Of a stretch of DNA of 64,000 nt, positions 52,497-61,199 are shown in pieces (the stretch's first letter is position 1; the number at the start of each line of letters is the position of its first letter). The translations under genes and the position numbers were made by a program. The stretch is from NCBI RefSeq assembly GCF_004363245.1, contig NZ_SNYV01000018.1, positions 186,001-250,000 on the forward strand, given 5' to 3'. The notes under the pieces were generated by a model, which was given only the letters and a program-made list of their open reading frames with translations, was not told the origin of the DNA and searched no databases. Source of the stretch: Sphingobacterium yanglingense. Its GTDB lineage: Bacteria; Bacteroidota; Bacteroidia; Sphingobacteriales; Sphingobacteriaceae.

Positions 52497-53147
52497 TTAC
52501 ACTTTTAAAATGCCTGCAATCTCTGTAAACCCTTTGTCGGCAGCTAAATCCGATGCGGTCTGACCTGTATTTGTTACAAGGCTGATGTCTGCTCCTTGCT
52601 CAAGTAGTAGAACAATTAAATCGATATTGCCGTGCTGTGCAGCTAAATGTATTGGAGCTATACTGCCATATTGTAAGACATTTACTTCTGCACCACTTTC
52701 GATAAGCATTTTCGTAATACCATCATGGTTAATTCCTAAAGCGGCATGAAGCGGGTAGGTATTGTAGCCGTTCTGTGAACCTATATTGGGATTTGCATGG
52801 TGTAACAAAAGGAGACGTACGACATCTTCTTTTCCAAAGTGAGCCGCTATGCCTAAAGGAGTGAAACCGTGGTCTGAAATTTCATTTACTACATCTTTTT
52901 TGTGCTCTATCATCATCTGGATATGCTGCAATAGACCGGTAGCACAGGCTTCGTGTATGGTTATCGTGGATATAAACTTTAAAATAACCTGAGTAACTAG
53001 CGGTTTGTGATAATAGCAGGACAGAAGGAGTGGGGAGATATCATGGCTGGTCTTTTGATGAACTAAACTGACGTCTTGGCCCAATAGTAGTTCAAGGTCT
53101 TGATGATTTCCCGTTTCAATATACTCTTCTATTATTGTTGCACTCAT
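52497..53147 (-). CDS. Ankyrin-repeat protein
   Basis: A 216-residue cytoplasmic protein with about five ankyrin repeats from residue 35 on. The clearest are SDHGFTPLGIAAHFGKEDVV, then NGYNTYPLHAALGINHDGIT, and GSIAPIHLAAQHGNIDLIVL. The last one is NTGQTASDLAADKGFTEIAG. It mediates protein-protein contact; the partner is unknown. It is convergent with the DUF2851 gene, with only 2 bp between stops. Confidence 0.9.
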   Translation of the reverse strand: MSATIIEEYIETGNHQDLELLLGQDVSLVHQKTSHDISPLLLSCYYHKPLVTQVILKFISTITIHEACATGLLQHIQMMIEHKKDVVNEISDHGFTPLGIAAHFGKEDVVRLLLLHHANPNIGSQNGYNTYPLHAALGINHDGITKMLIESGAEVNVLQYGSIAPIHLAAQHGNIDLIVLLLEQGADISLVTNTGQTASDLAADKGFTEIAGILKV

Positions 53148-53362
53148 GATATTATAACACTTTTATCTAATTCCGAAATAAATAAAAAAAAGGGATATTC
53201 GGATAAAATGTTAGTAATATTCGAAATGTTAATTAATTTCCTAAGGCTATATGTTAGTGTATGATATAGATTCTTTCTCCGCAGAATGTAGCTGTAGCGA
53301 AGTGCTTGTAGTCGAACAACTACAAATATCCTAAAACTACAGATAAAAGATGGTATGATTCG

Positions 53363-53392
53363 TTGTAAATATACTTTCTCTTAGTACATTTG
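53363..53392 (+). promoter_or_regulatory. Bacteroidota promoter of the candidate small RNA
   Basis: TTG (53363-53365), a 19-base spacer, and TACATTTG (53385-53392). This is a textbook TTG-N19-TAnnTTTG promoter. Transcription would begin near 53397. Confidence 0.7.
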
Positions 53393-53396
53393 TATT

Positions 53397-53467
53397 GCCC
53401 TCCCCAAGGGCATGTTTTTCATAGGTAGATGTAGGGTCGAATATTTCTTATTCGACCCTTTTTTTGT
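53397..53467 (+). ncRNA. Candidate small RNA of about 70 nt
   Basis: It begins with the stem GCCCT-CCCCA-(A)GGGC (53397-53411) a few bases after a perfect promoter. It ends with the terminator AGGGTCGAAT/ATTCGACCCT (53433-53442 with 53450-53459) and a run of T. No open frame is inside. It is an independent short transcript by all signs. The family is not recognised. Confidence 0.6.
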
Positions 53468-53620
53468 TTATAGTTTTTTATGCCATTTCATTGACGTATG
53501 TGCAAAATAGTTACTGAAGATTTTGACTAGCTTTGCCAAACGGAATGTTCATGGGGCTTAAATAGGAAAAGTATATGAAATATTTCGTTTGAATAATTGG
53601 AATTCAAATCTTACACACAT

Positions 53621-53719
53621 GAAATATCCATGTAGCAGAAACTACACAAACACGAATGACCGCGAAGCAGCATGCACACCAATTACAACAATTCGTGCAT
53701 AATATAGTTTGGATATTCC
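53621..53719 (+). promoter_or_regulatory. Nested stem region in the ubiX leader
   Basis: GAAATATCCA (53621-53630) pairs with TGGATATTCC (53710-53719), one mismatch, and encloses CACGAAT (53651-53657) pairing with ATTCGTG (53691-53697). Two nested stems around a 33-base loop form a leader-like structure 57 bp upstream of the ubiX start. Confidence 0.35.
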
Positions 53720-53775
53720 ATTTGACCATTAAAAGACAAACCGAGCTTGCGAGCTCATGAAATAATTATATACAT

Positions 53776-54339
53776 ATGAAACGTAAAGTAGTAGTTGCTG
53801 TAACCGGAGCTTCAGGCTCCATATATGCCAAGGTTTTGTTGGATAAATTAGGGCAGATGAGAGATCAGGTGTCCCATGTAGGGGTAGTGATGTCTGATAA
53901 TGCTAAAGATGTATGGCGTTTTGAGTTACAAAACGAAGATTATAACAATTACACGGATTTTACATTCTATTCGAAGAATGATTTTATGTCTCCTTTTGCT
54001 TCTGGATCTGCTAATTATGATACCATGGTCGTCTGTCCATGCTCAATGGGTACGCTGGCTCGAATAGCTAATGGCACTTCTTCTGATCTCACAACTAGGG
54101 CTGCCGATGTTATTTTAAAAGAGAGAAGGAAGTTGATACTTATTACCAGGGAGACTCCTTTGAGTCTGATTCATATTAATAATATGGCGAGTGTGACGCA
54201 GGCGGGAGGGATAATATGTCCAGCCAGCCCATCATTTTACAGTTTGCCCCAGACCATGGAAGAGCTAGCGGCTACAGTCGTGGATAGGATATTCTCCCTC
54301 GCAGACCTGCAAATCGATTCTTATCGATGGGGAGAGTAA
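53776..54339 (+). CDS. ubiX: UbiX-family flavin prenyltransferase
   Basis: A 187-residue enzyme that makes prenylated FMN, the cofactor of UbiD-type decarboxylases. The start KVVVAVTGASGSIYAKVLLD is the FMN-binding signature, followed by VVCPCSMGTLARIANGTSSD and LILITRETPLSLIHINNM. Length matches the family. No ubiD is in the window. An A/T-rich leader with possible structure precedes it. Confidence 0.93.
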   Translation: MKRKVVVAVTGASGSIYAKVLLDKLGQMRDQVSHVGVVMSDNAKDVWRFELQNEDYNNYTDFTFYSKNDFMSPFASGSANYDTMVVCPCSMGTLARIANGTSSDLTTRAADVILKERRKLILITRETPLSLIHINNMASVTQAGGIICPASPSFYSLPQTMEELAATVVDRIFSLADLQIDSYRWGE

Positions 54340-54521
54340 AAAAACACTGTTATGTTTATAGGGGATTTTGTACATTTGTCCTTTAATGAAGCGACTTATA
54401 GTATCATTATACTTTATGATTTTATGTAGGGCAAGACTTATCTCCATGCTCTTTTCTTTGTTTTTCGTCGTTTCACTTTCTTTAGGAATTCTACAACAAA
54501 TTAAATATTAGCAAAATACCC

Positions 54522-55790
54522 ATGAATACAGTCTTAATTTCTTCAGCAAGGTTAGTCTTACCCAATCATCCATTGAACGGAGAGGTGATTGATATCTTAA
54601 TCAGGGACGGGAAAATTGCAGATATAGATAAAGAAATAAAACCAGTAAAATCGGATTGGGATATTATTTCTGCAGAAGGATGTATTGTAAGTCCAGGTTT
54701 TTTTGATCTGAACGCAAATATTGGTGAGCCGGGCTATGAGACCAAAGAAGATATAGCTACAGGTACAGCAGCGGCGGCAGCAGGTGGTTTTACAGCAATC
54801 ACAGTGCAACCTAATACGAATCCAGCGGTACATAGTAGGGCTGAGGTAGCACTCTTGGTAAATGCGGCAAAAGGCAATCTGGTAGATGTATACCCTATAG
54901 GTGCGATATCTAAGAAGAGGGAAGGTAAGGAAATGGCAGAGTTGTATGATATGAAGCTGAATGGTGCTATTGCCTTTTCGGATGGAAATCATAGTTTACA
55001 GGAAGCTGGATTGATGGGACGAGCGTTATTATATGCTAAAGGTTTTGGTGGATTAATCATTTCTTTTGCCAAAGATGAATCGATGTCGGGCGATGATCAG
55101 ATGAATGAAGGCACTATGAGTACTTTTTTAGGAATGAAAGGTAGTCCTAATCTGGCTGAAGCATTAATGGTATCGAGAGATTTATTTCTAGCGGAGTACA
55201 ATGATGCTCCAATTCACTTTACCACAATATCTACGACAGAATCAGTAGAGCTTATTAAGAAAGCGAAAGCCAAGGGGATTAAGGTAACTTGTGACGTAGC
55301 AGCGCATCAGCTAGTATTTACAGATGAGAATGTAGTTACTTTTGATTCTAACTATAAAGTATGTCCTCCTCTAAGAACTCTAAAAGATGTAAAGGCTTTA
55401 TTAAAAGGACTTAAGGATGGAGTGATTGATGCTATAGTTTCGCAACATACGCCACATGAAATTGAATTTAAGAACGTTGAGTTTTATATAGCAAAGAATG
55501 GAATTACGGGGTTACAAACTGCCTTACCTCTCGCGGTTCGTGCAGGATTGACTGCTGAGACGATCGTGGAGAGGATGGCTATAGGGCCTAGAAGGATTTT
55601 AGGCGTTGAGGTGCCTAAGTTTGAAAAGGGAGAAAACGCAAATTTGGTTGTTTTCGATCTAAATGCCACTTGGACATTTGATGCTCAAAGCAATAAATCA
55701 AAAGGTTCAAATAACCCATTAATGGGACAAGAATTACAAGGAAAAGTAAATCTTGTTATAAATAATAATAAGTTGATTGTTAATAAGTAA
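54522..55790 (+). CDS. Dihydroorotase homologue lacking metal ligands
   Basis: A 422-residue amidohydrolase of the dihydroorotase family by overall sequence (DILIRDGKIADIDKEIKPVK; VSPGFFDLNANIGEPGYETK). In active enzymes the second block reads H-x-H before REPG; here it is Asn-64 and Asn-66. The later IVSQHTPHEIEFKNV has Gln at the place of the catalytic Asp (usually DHAPH). A zinc centre is therefore unlikely. Pseudo-dihydroorotases are known that support aspartate carbamoyltransferase. It is the first gene of a run including the 55795 and 56473 genes. Confidence 0.85.
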   Translation: MNTVLISSARLVLPNHPLNGEVIDILIRDGKIADIDKEIKPVKSDWDIISAEGCIVSPGFFDLNANIGEPGYETKEDIATGTAAAAAGGFTAITVQPNTNPAVHSRAEVALLVNAAKGNLVDVYPIGAISKKREGKEMAELYDMKLNGAIAFSDGNHSLQEAGLMGRALLYAKGFGGLIISFAKDESMSGDDQMNEGTMSTFLGMKGSPNLAEALMVSRDLFLAEYNDAPIHFTTISTTESVELIKKAKAKGIKVTCDVAAHQLVFTDENVVTFDSNYKVCPPLRTLKDVKALLKGLKDGVIDAIVSQHTPHEIEFKNVEFYIAKNGITGLQTALPLAVRAGLTAETIVERMAIGPRRILGVEVPKFEKGENANLVVFDLNATWTFDAQSNKSKGSNNPLMGQELQGKVNLVINNNKLIVNK

Positions 55791-55794
55791 TAAC

Positions 55795-56463
55795 ATGGAT
55801 GTTAAAGTTAAAAATGCGATAAATGCCGCAGTTAGCACATATGCGCGCATTGATAATATAGATAGTAAAGAGTTTATGGCAGCTTTGTCGGCTGTCTATG
55901 ATCTAGAATTGCCTTTTATGGAAAAAGTAGCACAGCTGGATCAAGTATTTGATGACCATCAGCGTTTTGAAGAACTGCGCGAAGTGAGTTTTGATTTGCT
56001 AATGATAAACTTCTTTGCAGAGGATGTGCAGAAGCTAGAAGAAGATTATCTAGATTCTGAAGAATGGGAGAAAATTGAAGAAGATACTATAGATAGAGGA
56101 ACAGAATTATTAAATGTGTTCCTGTATCTGAAAGAATGTGCAGACGATGAGATCAAACCTTCTTTAGAAGATTATTTAAAGGAATTCTTATTGGTTGAAG
56201 AGGATGAGTTTCAGGATGAGTATAGTATCTATGAGAAAGTGATTGCAAACCAGATTTTGGTGGAGAGTGACTATTCTGAAATAGCCAAAGTGTCTACTAC
56301 ATTGACAGATAGGGATGAGCTTTTCGAGTTGTTCTATCCATTAGTCTCTTTCTTTTTCGAGCAGACCCCTTCAGATGCGCAAGTAACTGATTTTGAAAAA
56401 AGTGCTTCTAATAAAGCTTATGAAACCTCTATATACCAGGTTATTATTCACTTTAGCAAGTAA
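55795..56463 (+). CDS. Acidic hypothetical protein
   Basis: A 222-residue, strongly acidic, helical protein (MDVKVKNAINAAVSTYARID...; LLMINFFAEDVQKLEEDYLD). No motif or membrane segment was found. The methionine at 55795 is chosen since the earlier one overlaps the end of the dihydroorotase-like gene. It is 5 bp after that gene and 9 bp before the DUF4199 gene, so it belongs to the same operon. The family is not recognised. Confidence 0.7.
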   Translation: MDVKVKNAINAAVSTYARIDNIDSKEFMAALSAVYDLELPFMEKVAQLDQVFDDHQRFEELREVSFDLLMINFFAEDVQKLEEDYLDSEEWEKIEEDTIDRGTELLNVFLYLKECADDEIKPSLEDYLKEFLLVEEDEFQDEYSIYEKVIANQILVESDYSEIAKVSTTLTDRDELFELFYPLVSFFFEQTPSDAQVTDFEKSASNKAYETSIYQVIIHFSK

Positions 56464-56472
56464 GGCCTAGAT

Positions 56473-57042
56473 ATGAGTAACGAGTTGTCCAAAGGAGAAA
56501 AAAAAGATGCGCTAATATATGGTGCAGTGGCCGGGATATTGTCTATCATCTTTTCAATTATAGCTATTTACCATAGTCGTACCGTAGATAATTATTCTTC
56601 GTTATATATGGTCAGTACTGCGCTTAAGGTAATAGGTACTGTCTTGATCCCGATAGGGTTGGTTTATCTTTTGAAGAAAAGAAATGGCACGGATTGGACG
56701 TTTAGTAGGGCGTTGAAAAGTATCTATATCTTTCTTGCTGCAAGTATTGTTGTCAGTGCTATTGGTATTACAGTTTATCAGAAGTTGATATTGGATCGAA
56801 CGGTATTAGAGGAAAGTTATCAGAATCTTATGAATCTTAAGATCGTAGAGATGGAAAGTAGGGGAGCTACTGATGATGAGATAGATCAACAGATGGAAAT
56901 TATAGAACAGGATAGGGCATTTGCGTTTTCTGATCTATCTTTTAGAAATACAATTCCTCCGATTTTTATAAGTCTTTTGGTCAATTTTGTCTTTGCTATG
57001 GTATTGGCATTGTTGTTTCGGACTAAGGTTGTCAAAAAGTAA
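56473..57042 (+). CDS. DUF4199 membrane protein
   Basis: A 189-residue protein with four membrane helices (about residues 13-32, 45-66, 80-102 and 160-185) and a helical loop before the last one (NLMNLKIVEMESRGATDDEI). This is the layout of DUF4199, a family restricted largely to Bacteroidota and of unknown function. It sits upstream of the glycosyltransferase genes, an arrangement found repeatedly in the phylum. Confidence 0.85.
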   Translation: MSNELSKGEKKDALIYGAVAGILSIIFSIIAIYHSRTVDNYSSLYMVSTALKVIGTVLIPIGLVYLLKKRNGTDWTFSRALKSIYIFLAASIVVSAIGITVYQKLILDRTVLEESYQNLMNLKIVEMESRGATDDEIDQQMEIIEQDRAFAFSDLSFRNTIPPIFISLLVNFVFAMVLALLFRTKVVKK

Positions 57043-57060
57043 ATGATTCTTAGATAGCAT

Positions 57061-58011
57061 ATGGATATTTCAGTTGTAGTACCGTTGTATAATGAGGCTG
57101 AGTCGCTGCCGGAACTAACCGATTGGATTCGACGAGTGATGGTCGCCAATAACTTTAGTTATGAAATCATTTTGGTTGATGATGGAAGTAAAGATACATC
57201 TTGGTCTGTTATATTGGATTTGAAGCAGCAGCACGAGCAGATTTCGGGGATAAAATTCAGACGTAACTATGGTAAGTCTGCCGCCCTGAATGTGGGATTC
57301 GCGGCAGCTCAGGGCGAAGTCGTAATTACGATGGATGCAGATTTACAAGATAGCCCCGATGAGATCCCTGAATTATACGACCGTGTTATGAATCAAGGGG
57401 CAGATTTAGTGTCTGGTTGGAAGCAGAAACGATATGACCCTATCACAAAGACTATCCCTACAAAGTTATTTAACGCTGTGACTAGGGCTATGTCTGGTAT
57501 AAATAATCTCCACGATTTCAACTGTGGATTGAAGGCTTATAAGAAAGATGTCGTCAAGAGTATTGAAGTGTATGGTGAAATGCATAGATATATTCCTGTA
57601 ATTGCTAAATGGGCGGGATTTTCTAATATACAAGAGCAGGTTGTACAGCATTACCCTAGAAAATATGGTACGACTAAGTTTGGTGCGGGAAGGTTTGTAA
57701 AGGGTTTTTTGGATTTGATGTCTATTTTCTTTGTAGGCAAGTTTGGCAAAAGACCGATGCACTTTTTTGGACCGATAGGTGTAATCAGTTTTTTAATTGG
57801 CTTCTTTATTACTGTGTACTTGATATCAGAAAAGTTAATGAGTATAGCCAATGGTACCGTGTATCGTAATGTCACTGATCAACCTTTATTTTACCTATCG
57901 TTGTTGGCAATTATGATTGGTACACAGTTGTTTTTGACTGGTTTTATTGCTGAACTGTTATCAAGAAATAGTTCGGAGCGTAATAAATATCAAATCGAAC
58001 GAGTTGTGTAG
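57061..58011 (+). CDS. Glycosyltransferase family 2 (GtrB/DPM1-like)
   Basis: A 316-residue membrane glycosyltransferase. The catalytic domain (about 1-215) opens MDISVVVPLYNEAESLPELT, with ILVDDGSKDTSW and the metal site in VVITMDADLQDSPDEIPELY. Two membrane helices follow (about 235-257 and 275-300). This fits polyprenyl-phosphate hexosyltransferases. It starts 18 bp after the DUF4199 gene. The donor sugar cannot be predicted. Confidence 0.9.
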   Translation: MDISVVVPLYNEAESLPELTDWIRRVMVANNFSYEIILVDDGSKDTSWSVILDLKQQHEQISGIKFRRNYGKSAALNVGFAAAQGEVVITMDADLQDSPDEIPELYDRVMNQGADLVSGWKQKRYDPITKTIPTKLFNAVTRAMSGINNLHDFNCGLKAYKKDVVKSIEVYGEMHRYIPVIAKWAGFSNIQEQVVQHYPRKYGTTKFGAGRFVKGFLDLMSIFFVGKFGKRPMHFFGPIGVISFLIGFFITVYLISEKLMSIANGTVYRNVTDQPLFYLSLLAIMIGTQLFLTGFIAELLSRNSSERNKYQIERVV

Positions 58012-58013
58012 CT

Positions 58014-59021
58014 ATGTTTTTTTCGATTATTATCCCCTTATATAACAGACCTGAAGAGATTAAGGAGCTTTTACAATCTCTGTTAAGGCAGTCCTATAAA
58101 GATTTTGAGGTTATTGTTGTTGAGGATGGATCAGCTGTCCCAGCAAAAACTATTGTAGAGGGATTTGAAGGAGCTTTGGATATCCATTATTTTGAAAAGA
58201 GAAATGAAGGACAGGGTTTTGCACGGAATTATGGTTTTGAACGAGCTCGTGGCACATACTTTATTGTGTTCGACTCAGATATCCTCGTTCCCGAGGACTA
58301 TTTGACAATTGTAAAGGAATCCATTGATAAGGAGGGATGGGATGCTTTTGGTGGACCTGATGCAGCGCATGAATCTTTTACAACGATACAGAAGGCTATT
58401 AGTTATTCGATGACTAGTCCATTTACAACAGGTGGAATACGAGGTAATAAGAACCATGTTGGACAATTTCATCCCCGAAGTTTTAATATGGGGATATCGC
58501 GAAAAGTGTGGGAGGCTACTGGCGGGTATAAGTTGTCGAGGAGATCAGAAGATATCGAGTTTAGTATTAGAATGATAAATGCCGGTTTTAAGGTAGGACT
58601 TATTTCTGATGCTTTTGTCTATCATAAGAGACGTACGAGTTTGAATCAGTTCTTTAAGCAAATCTATAATTTTGGAAAGGGAAGGATTGATATTGCGCAA
58701 ATCTATCCTAGCGAACTCAAAGCTGTGCATGCATTGCCAGCTGTCTTTACGTTGGGAGTGTTAGGGCTGTTTACGTTGAATATTATTGACCTTTTACTGT
58801 TTAATGATGCAGTGATATTGCATTACTTGGTTTGGTTGGGAGATATTCTTTTGTTTTCTTTTGTGGTATTGCTGCTATGGCATAGCACAATGGTCACTAA
58901 GAGTTTTAGAGTTGGACTTTTTTCAGTTGTCACCGCTTTTATACAGTTGATGGCTTACGGTTTTGGCTTTATGGGAAACTATATAGATCGTGTGTTGTTG
59001 CGTAAAGATACATCCGCATAA
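58014..59021 (+). CDS. Glycosyltransferase family 2
   Basis: A 335-residue glycosyltransferase. It begins MFFSIIIPLYNRPEEIKELL, has VIVVEDGSAVPAKT, and the metal site YFIVFDSDILVPEDYL. The acceptor part includes GGYKLSRRSEDIEFSIRMIN. Two or three hydrophobic helices lie at the C-terminus (about 240-320). It starts 2 bp after the previous stop. A cell-envelope polysaccharide role is likely. Confidence 0.9.
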   Translation: MFFSIIIPLYNRPEEIKELLQSLLRQSYKDFEVIVVEDGSAVPAKTIVEGFEGALDIHYFEKRNEGQGFARNYGFERARGTYFIVFDSDILVPEDYLTIVKESIDKEGWDAFGGPDAAHESFTTIQKAISYSMTSPFTTGGIRGNKNHVGQFHPRSFNMGISRKVWEATGGYKLSRRSEDIEFSIRMINAGFKVGLISDAFVYHKRRTSLNQFFKQIYNFGKGRIDIAQIYPSELKAVHALPAVFTLGVLGLFTLNIIDLLLFNDAVILHYLVWLGDILLFSFVVLLLWHSTMVTKSFRVGLFSVVTAFIQLMAYGFGFMGNYIDRVLLRKDTSA

Positions 59022-59094
59022 ATGAAGGGAGAATTCTGTAAAGAAATCTATACGATAATTAGTAGTTAAGAAATTGATAGTTTAAATTTGAATA

Positions 59095-59361
59095 GTGGTA
59101 TCGATTACACAGTATAATCTAGATAAAATAGAGAATTTGTTGGAAGAGTTGGGCTATAAAGTCCGGTACGAAAAGGGTAACTTTAAGACTGGGGCTTGTG
59201 TTATTCAAAACTCTAAAGTTATTGTGGTCAACAAATTTTCTAATTTGGAGATTAAAATAAATTCCCTAATTCAATTGATTAAGGAGTTTGAGTTTCTTAA
59301 AGAAGATCTGGATGAAAAACAATGGGCATTTTATAAGTCATTATTGAAAACAAACGATTAA
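59095..59361 (+). CDS. Small conserved-looking hypothetical protein
   Basis: An 88-residue protein starting with GTG (VSITQYNLDKIENLLEELGY). It contains GACVIQNSKVIVVNKFSNLE and a helical end. It ends 3 bp before the MBL-fold gene, so they are coupled. No family name was recognised. There is no in-frame ATG, so the GTG start is likely right. Confidence 0.7.
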   Translation: MVSITQYNLDKIENLLEELGYKVRYEKGNFKTGACVIQNSKVIVVNKFSNLEIKINSLIQLIKEFEFLKEDLDEKQWAFYKSLLKTND

Positions 59362-59364
59362 ATA

Positions 59365-60135
59365 TTGAAAATTCGATTTTTAGGAACAGGAACTTCTCAG
59401 GGTGTACCCGTCATTGCGTGTAGCTGTCCGGTATGTCAGTCTTCTGATGCTCGGGATAAGCGGTTGCGCACTTCTGTTCTGATCGAATTAGACAACGGAT
59501 ATAATGTGGTTATTGATACTGGCCCTGATTTTCGGTATCAGATGTTACGTGAGAGGGTAGATCATCTGGATGCTGTCTTGATGACACATTCTCATAAGGA
59601 TCATATTGCTGGTCTTGATGATGTTCGTGCATTTAATTATCATCAACAACAATCGATTTCGATCTATGCGGATGCACCTACCTTAGAGGCGTTGCAACGC
59701 GAGTTTTACTATGCATTTTCTGCTGTTAAATATCCAGGTGTCCCTCAACTTGACCTCGAAGAAATAAAATCTGGAATTCCTTTTGATATATTTGAGCAAA
59801 AGATAATGCCGTTTGAGGTATTGCATTATAAAATGCCGGTTATGGGGTTTCGAATCGGTAGATTTGCTTATATCACGGATGCAAAGACCATTTCCCAAGA
59901 GAGTAGAGCTCAATTGAAGGGGCTTGACGTATTGGTGGTAAATGCTTTACAAGAGTCTCCGCATATATCACATTTTACACTAGAGGAAGCGCTAGCCTTC
60001 ATTGATGATATAAAACCCCAACGCGCTTATCTTACCCATATAAGCCATAGATTTGGAAAACATGAATACATTGAGGATCTCCTTCCTGCACACGTTCATG
60101 CAGCCTATGATAGATTGACTATCGAGGTTAAATAA
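59365..60135 (+). CDS. MBL-fold metal-dependent hydrolase (PhnP-like)
   Basis: A 256-residue metallo-beta-lactamase-fold protein. It starts with TTG (LKIRFLGTGTSQGVPVIACS) and has a CSCPVC cysteine pair near the N-terminus, the metal motif THSHKDHIAGLDDVR (about 73-87), FAYITDAKTISQES and a final THISHRFGKHEY. PhnP-type proteins hydrolyse cyclic phosphodiesters; the true substrate here is open. It follows the 88-aa gene by 3 bp. Confidence 0.88.
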   Translation: MKIRFLGTGTSQGVPVIACSCPVCQSSDARDKRLRTSVLIELDNGYNVVIDTGPDFRYQMLRERVDHLDAVLMTHSHKDHIAGLDDVRAFNYHQQQSISIYADAPTLEALQREFYYAFSAVKYPGVPQLDLEEIKSGIPFDIFEQKIMPFEVLHYKMPVMGFRIGRFAYITDAKTISQESRAQLKGLDVLVVNALQESPHISHFTLEEALAFIDDIKPQRAYLTHISHRFGKHEYIEDLLPAHVHAAYDRLTIEVK

Positions 60136-60225
60136 TTTGTCTCACAACAAACTTTTTGAGTTACTGCCTGTTCGTTATTGTAAAATAATTAGAACAACAC
60201 AATAAATTCATTAAATTTTAAAGCT

Positions 60226-60378
60226 ATGGGAAATTTACTTTATTTAATCGCAGTAATTTTGGTTATTATTTGGGCCATTAGTTTTTTAGGAGGATATGCT
60301 ACAGGAGGAATCATCCATGTATTATTGGTCATTGCTATTATCGTTGTATTACTACGTATCATACGAGGTAATGCGTAG
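60226..60378 (+). CDS. Tiny membrane protein (lmo0937-like)
   Basis: A 50-residue protein, MGNLLYLIAVILVIIWAISF, then a GGYATGG turn and a second hydrophobic helix ending LLRIIRGNA. Two short membrane helices with a glycine turn match the lmo0937 family of small stress-linked proteins. It is preceded by an A/T-rich leader and stands alone between the MBL gene and convergent ispD. Confidence 0.8.
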   Translation: MGNLLYLIAVILVIIWAISFLGGYATGGIIHVLLVIAIIVVLLRIIRGNA

Positions 60379-60393
60379 TCTTTGATCTAATTT

Positions 60394-61083
60394 TTACAGC
60401 TCACCCTTCAGATAGAGCTCCGCTATTTTGAAATCTGCGGCAAAGGTTAGTTTTAGGTTTCTTTCTGTACTTTCGATTAGCTGTATGGAATGACCTTTTT
60501 GTTCGACAACGGAAGCATCATCTGTAAACATAGGGGTTTCGTCTTGTTCAAAGGCTTCAATCAATAAAGAAGCAGGAAAGGATTGCGGGGTTTGTATTTG
60601 CCATACATTGTTCCGATCTATTGCTTTGGATGCCGACTTATCACCTATTCGGATAGAGTTGATGCTAGGGGTAGCTAGAACATTGCTTTGGCCTTGGAGT
60701 GCGAGCTCAAATGATTTTACAATCAATGATCTGTCTACTAAGGGACGTGCAGCATCGTGCACTGCAATAGCAGTAGGGTAATCAAATAGAGACGTGTTGG
60801 TTGCTATGTAACATAGGGCATTTTTGACACTTTGAAAGCGGCTGTTACCACCAGAGACTAACTCATGAGGGATGTCAAATTGATAGTCTTGACATAACGA
60901 TCTCCATGTCTCTATCATCTCTTCGTTCAATACGATAATGATACGGTCGGCTATGCCGGAAAAAGCAAGTATCGTATGCATGAGCACAGGTTTGTCTTGC
61001 AATAAAAGGTATTGTTTCGGGAGATTGGATTGGAGACGTGTGCCACTTCCTCCTGCGGCTATGATTGCAATCTTGTTGGGCAT
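60394..61083 (-). CDS. ispD: 2-C-methyl-D-erythritol 4-phosphate cytidylyltransferase
   Basis: A 229-residue enzyme of the non-mevalonate isoprenoid pathway, which transfers CMP to methylerythritol phosphate. The nucleotide site AIIAAGGSGTRLQSNLPKQY is at the N-terminus, AIAVHDAARPLVDRS is in the centre (about 105-118), and MFTDDASVVEQKGHSIQLI is near the C-terminus. Length and motifs are complete. It follows queA on the minus strand, separated by a terminator. Confidence 0.95.
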   Translation of the reverse strand: MPNKIAIIAAGGSGTRLQSNLPKQYLLLQDKPVLMHTILAFSGIADRIIIVLNEEMIETWRSLCQDYQFDIPHELVSGGNSRFQSVKNALCYIATNTSLFDYPTAIAVHDAARPLVDRSLIVKSFELALQGQSNVLATPSINSIRIGDKSASKAIDRNNVWQIQTPQSFPASLLIEAFEQDETPMFTDDASVVEQKGHSIQLIESTERNLKLTFAADFKIAELYLKGEL

Positions 61084-61092
61084 AATAAAAAA

Positions 61093-61119
61093 AAGCGTGG
61101 ATTTTAATTATCCACGCTT
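61093..61119 (-). terminator. Terminator after queA
   Basis: AAGCGTGGA / TCCACGCTT with a 9-base loop. On the minus strand it is followed by a T run and lies about 80 bp downstream of the queA stop and just before the ispD start. Confidence 0.8.
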
Positions 61120-61199
61120 CAAACCTACATAAATTTGTATTTACGCGCAATAGAAATGCGCTTTTATATAGAAATATTCACAAGCTTTAGGCTTATTAT

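Larger units (their letters stand above)
53148..53775. other. Gene-free stretch with two structured elements
   Basis: About 630 bp between divergent genes. No protein gene is credible. It holds a candidate small RNA (53397-53467) with its own promoter and a nested stem region (53621-53719). The leader of ubiX also contains GAGCT-TGCG-AGCTC just upstream of its ATG region. Confidence 0.55.
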
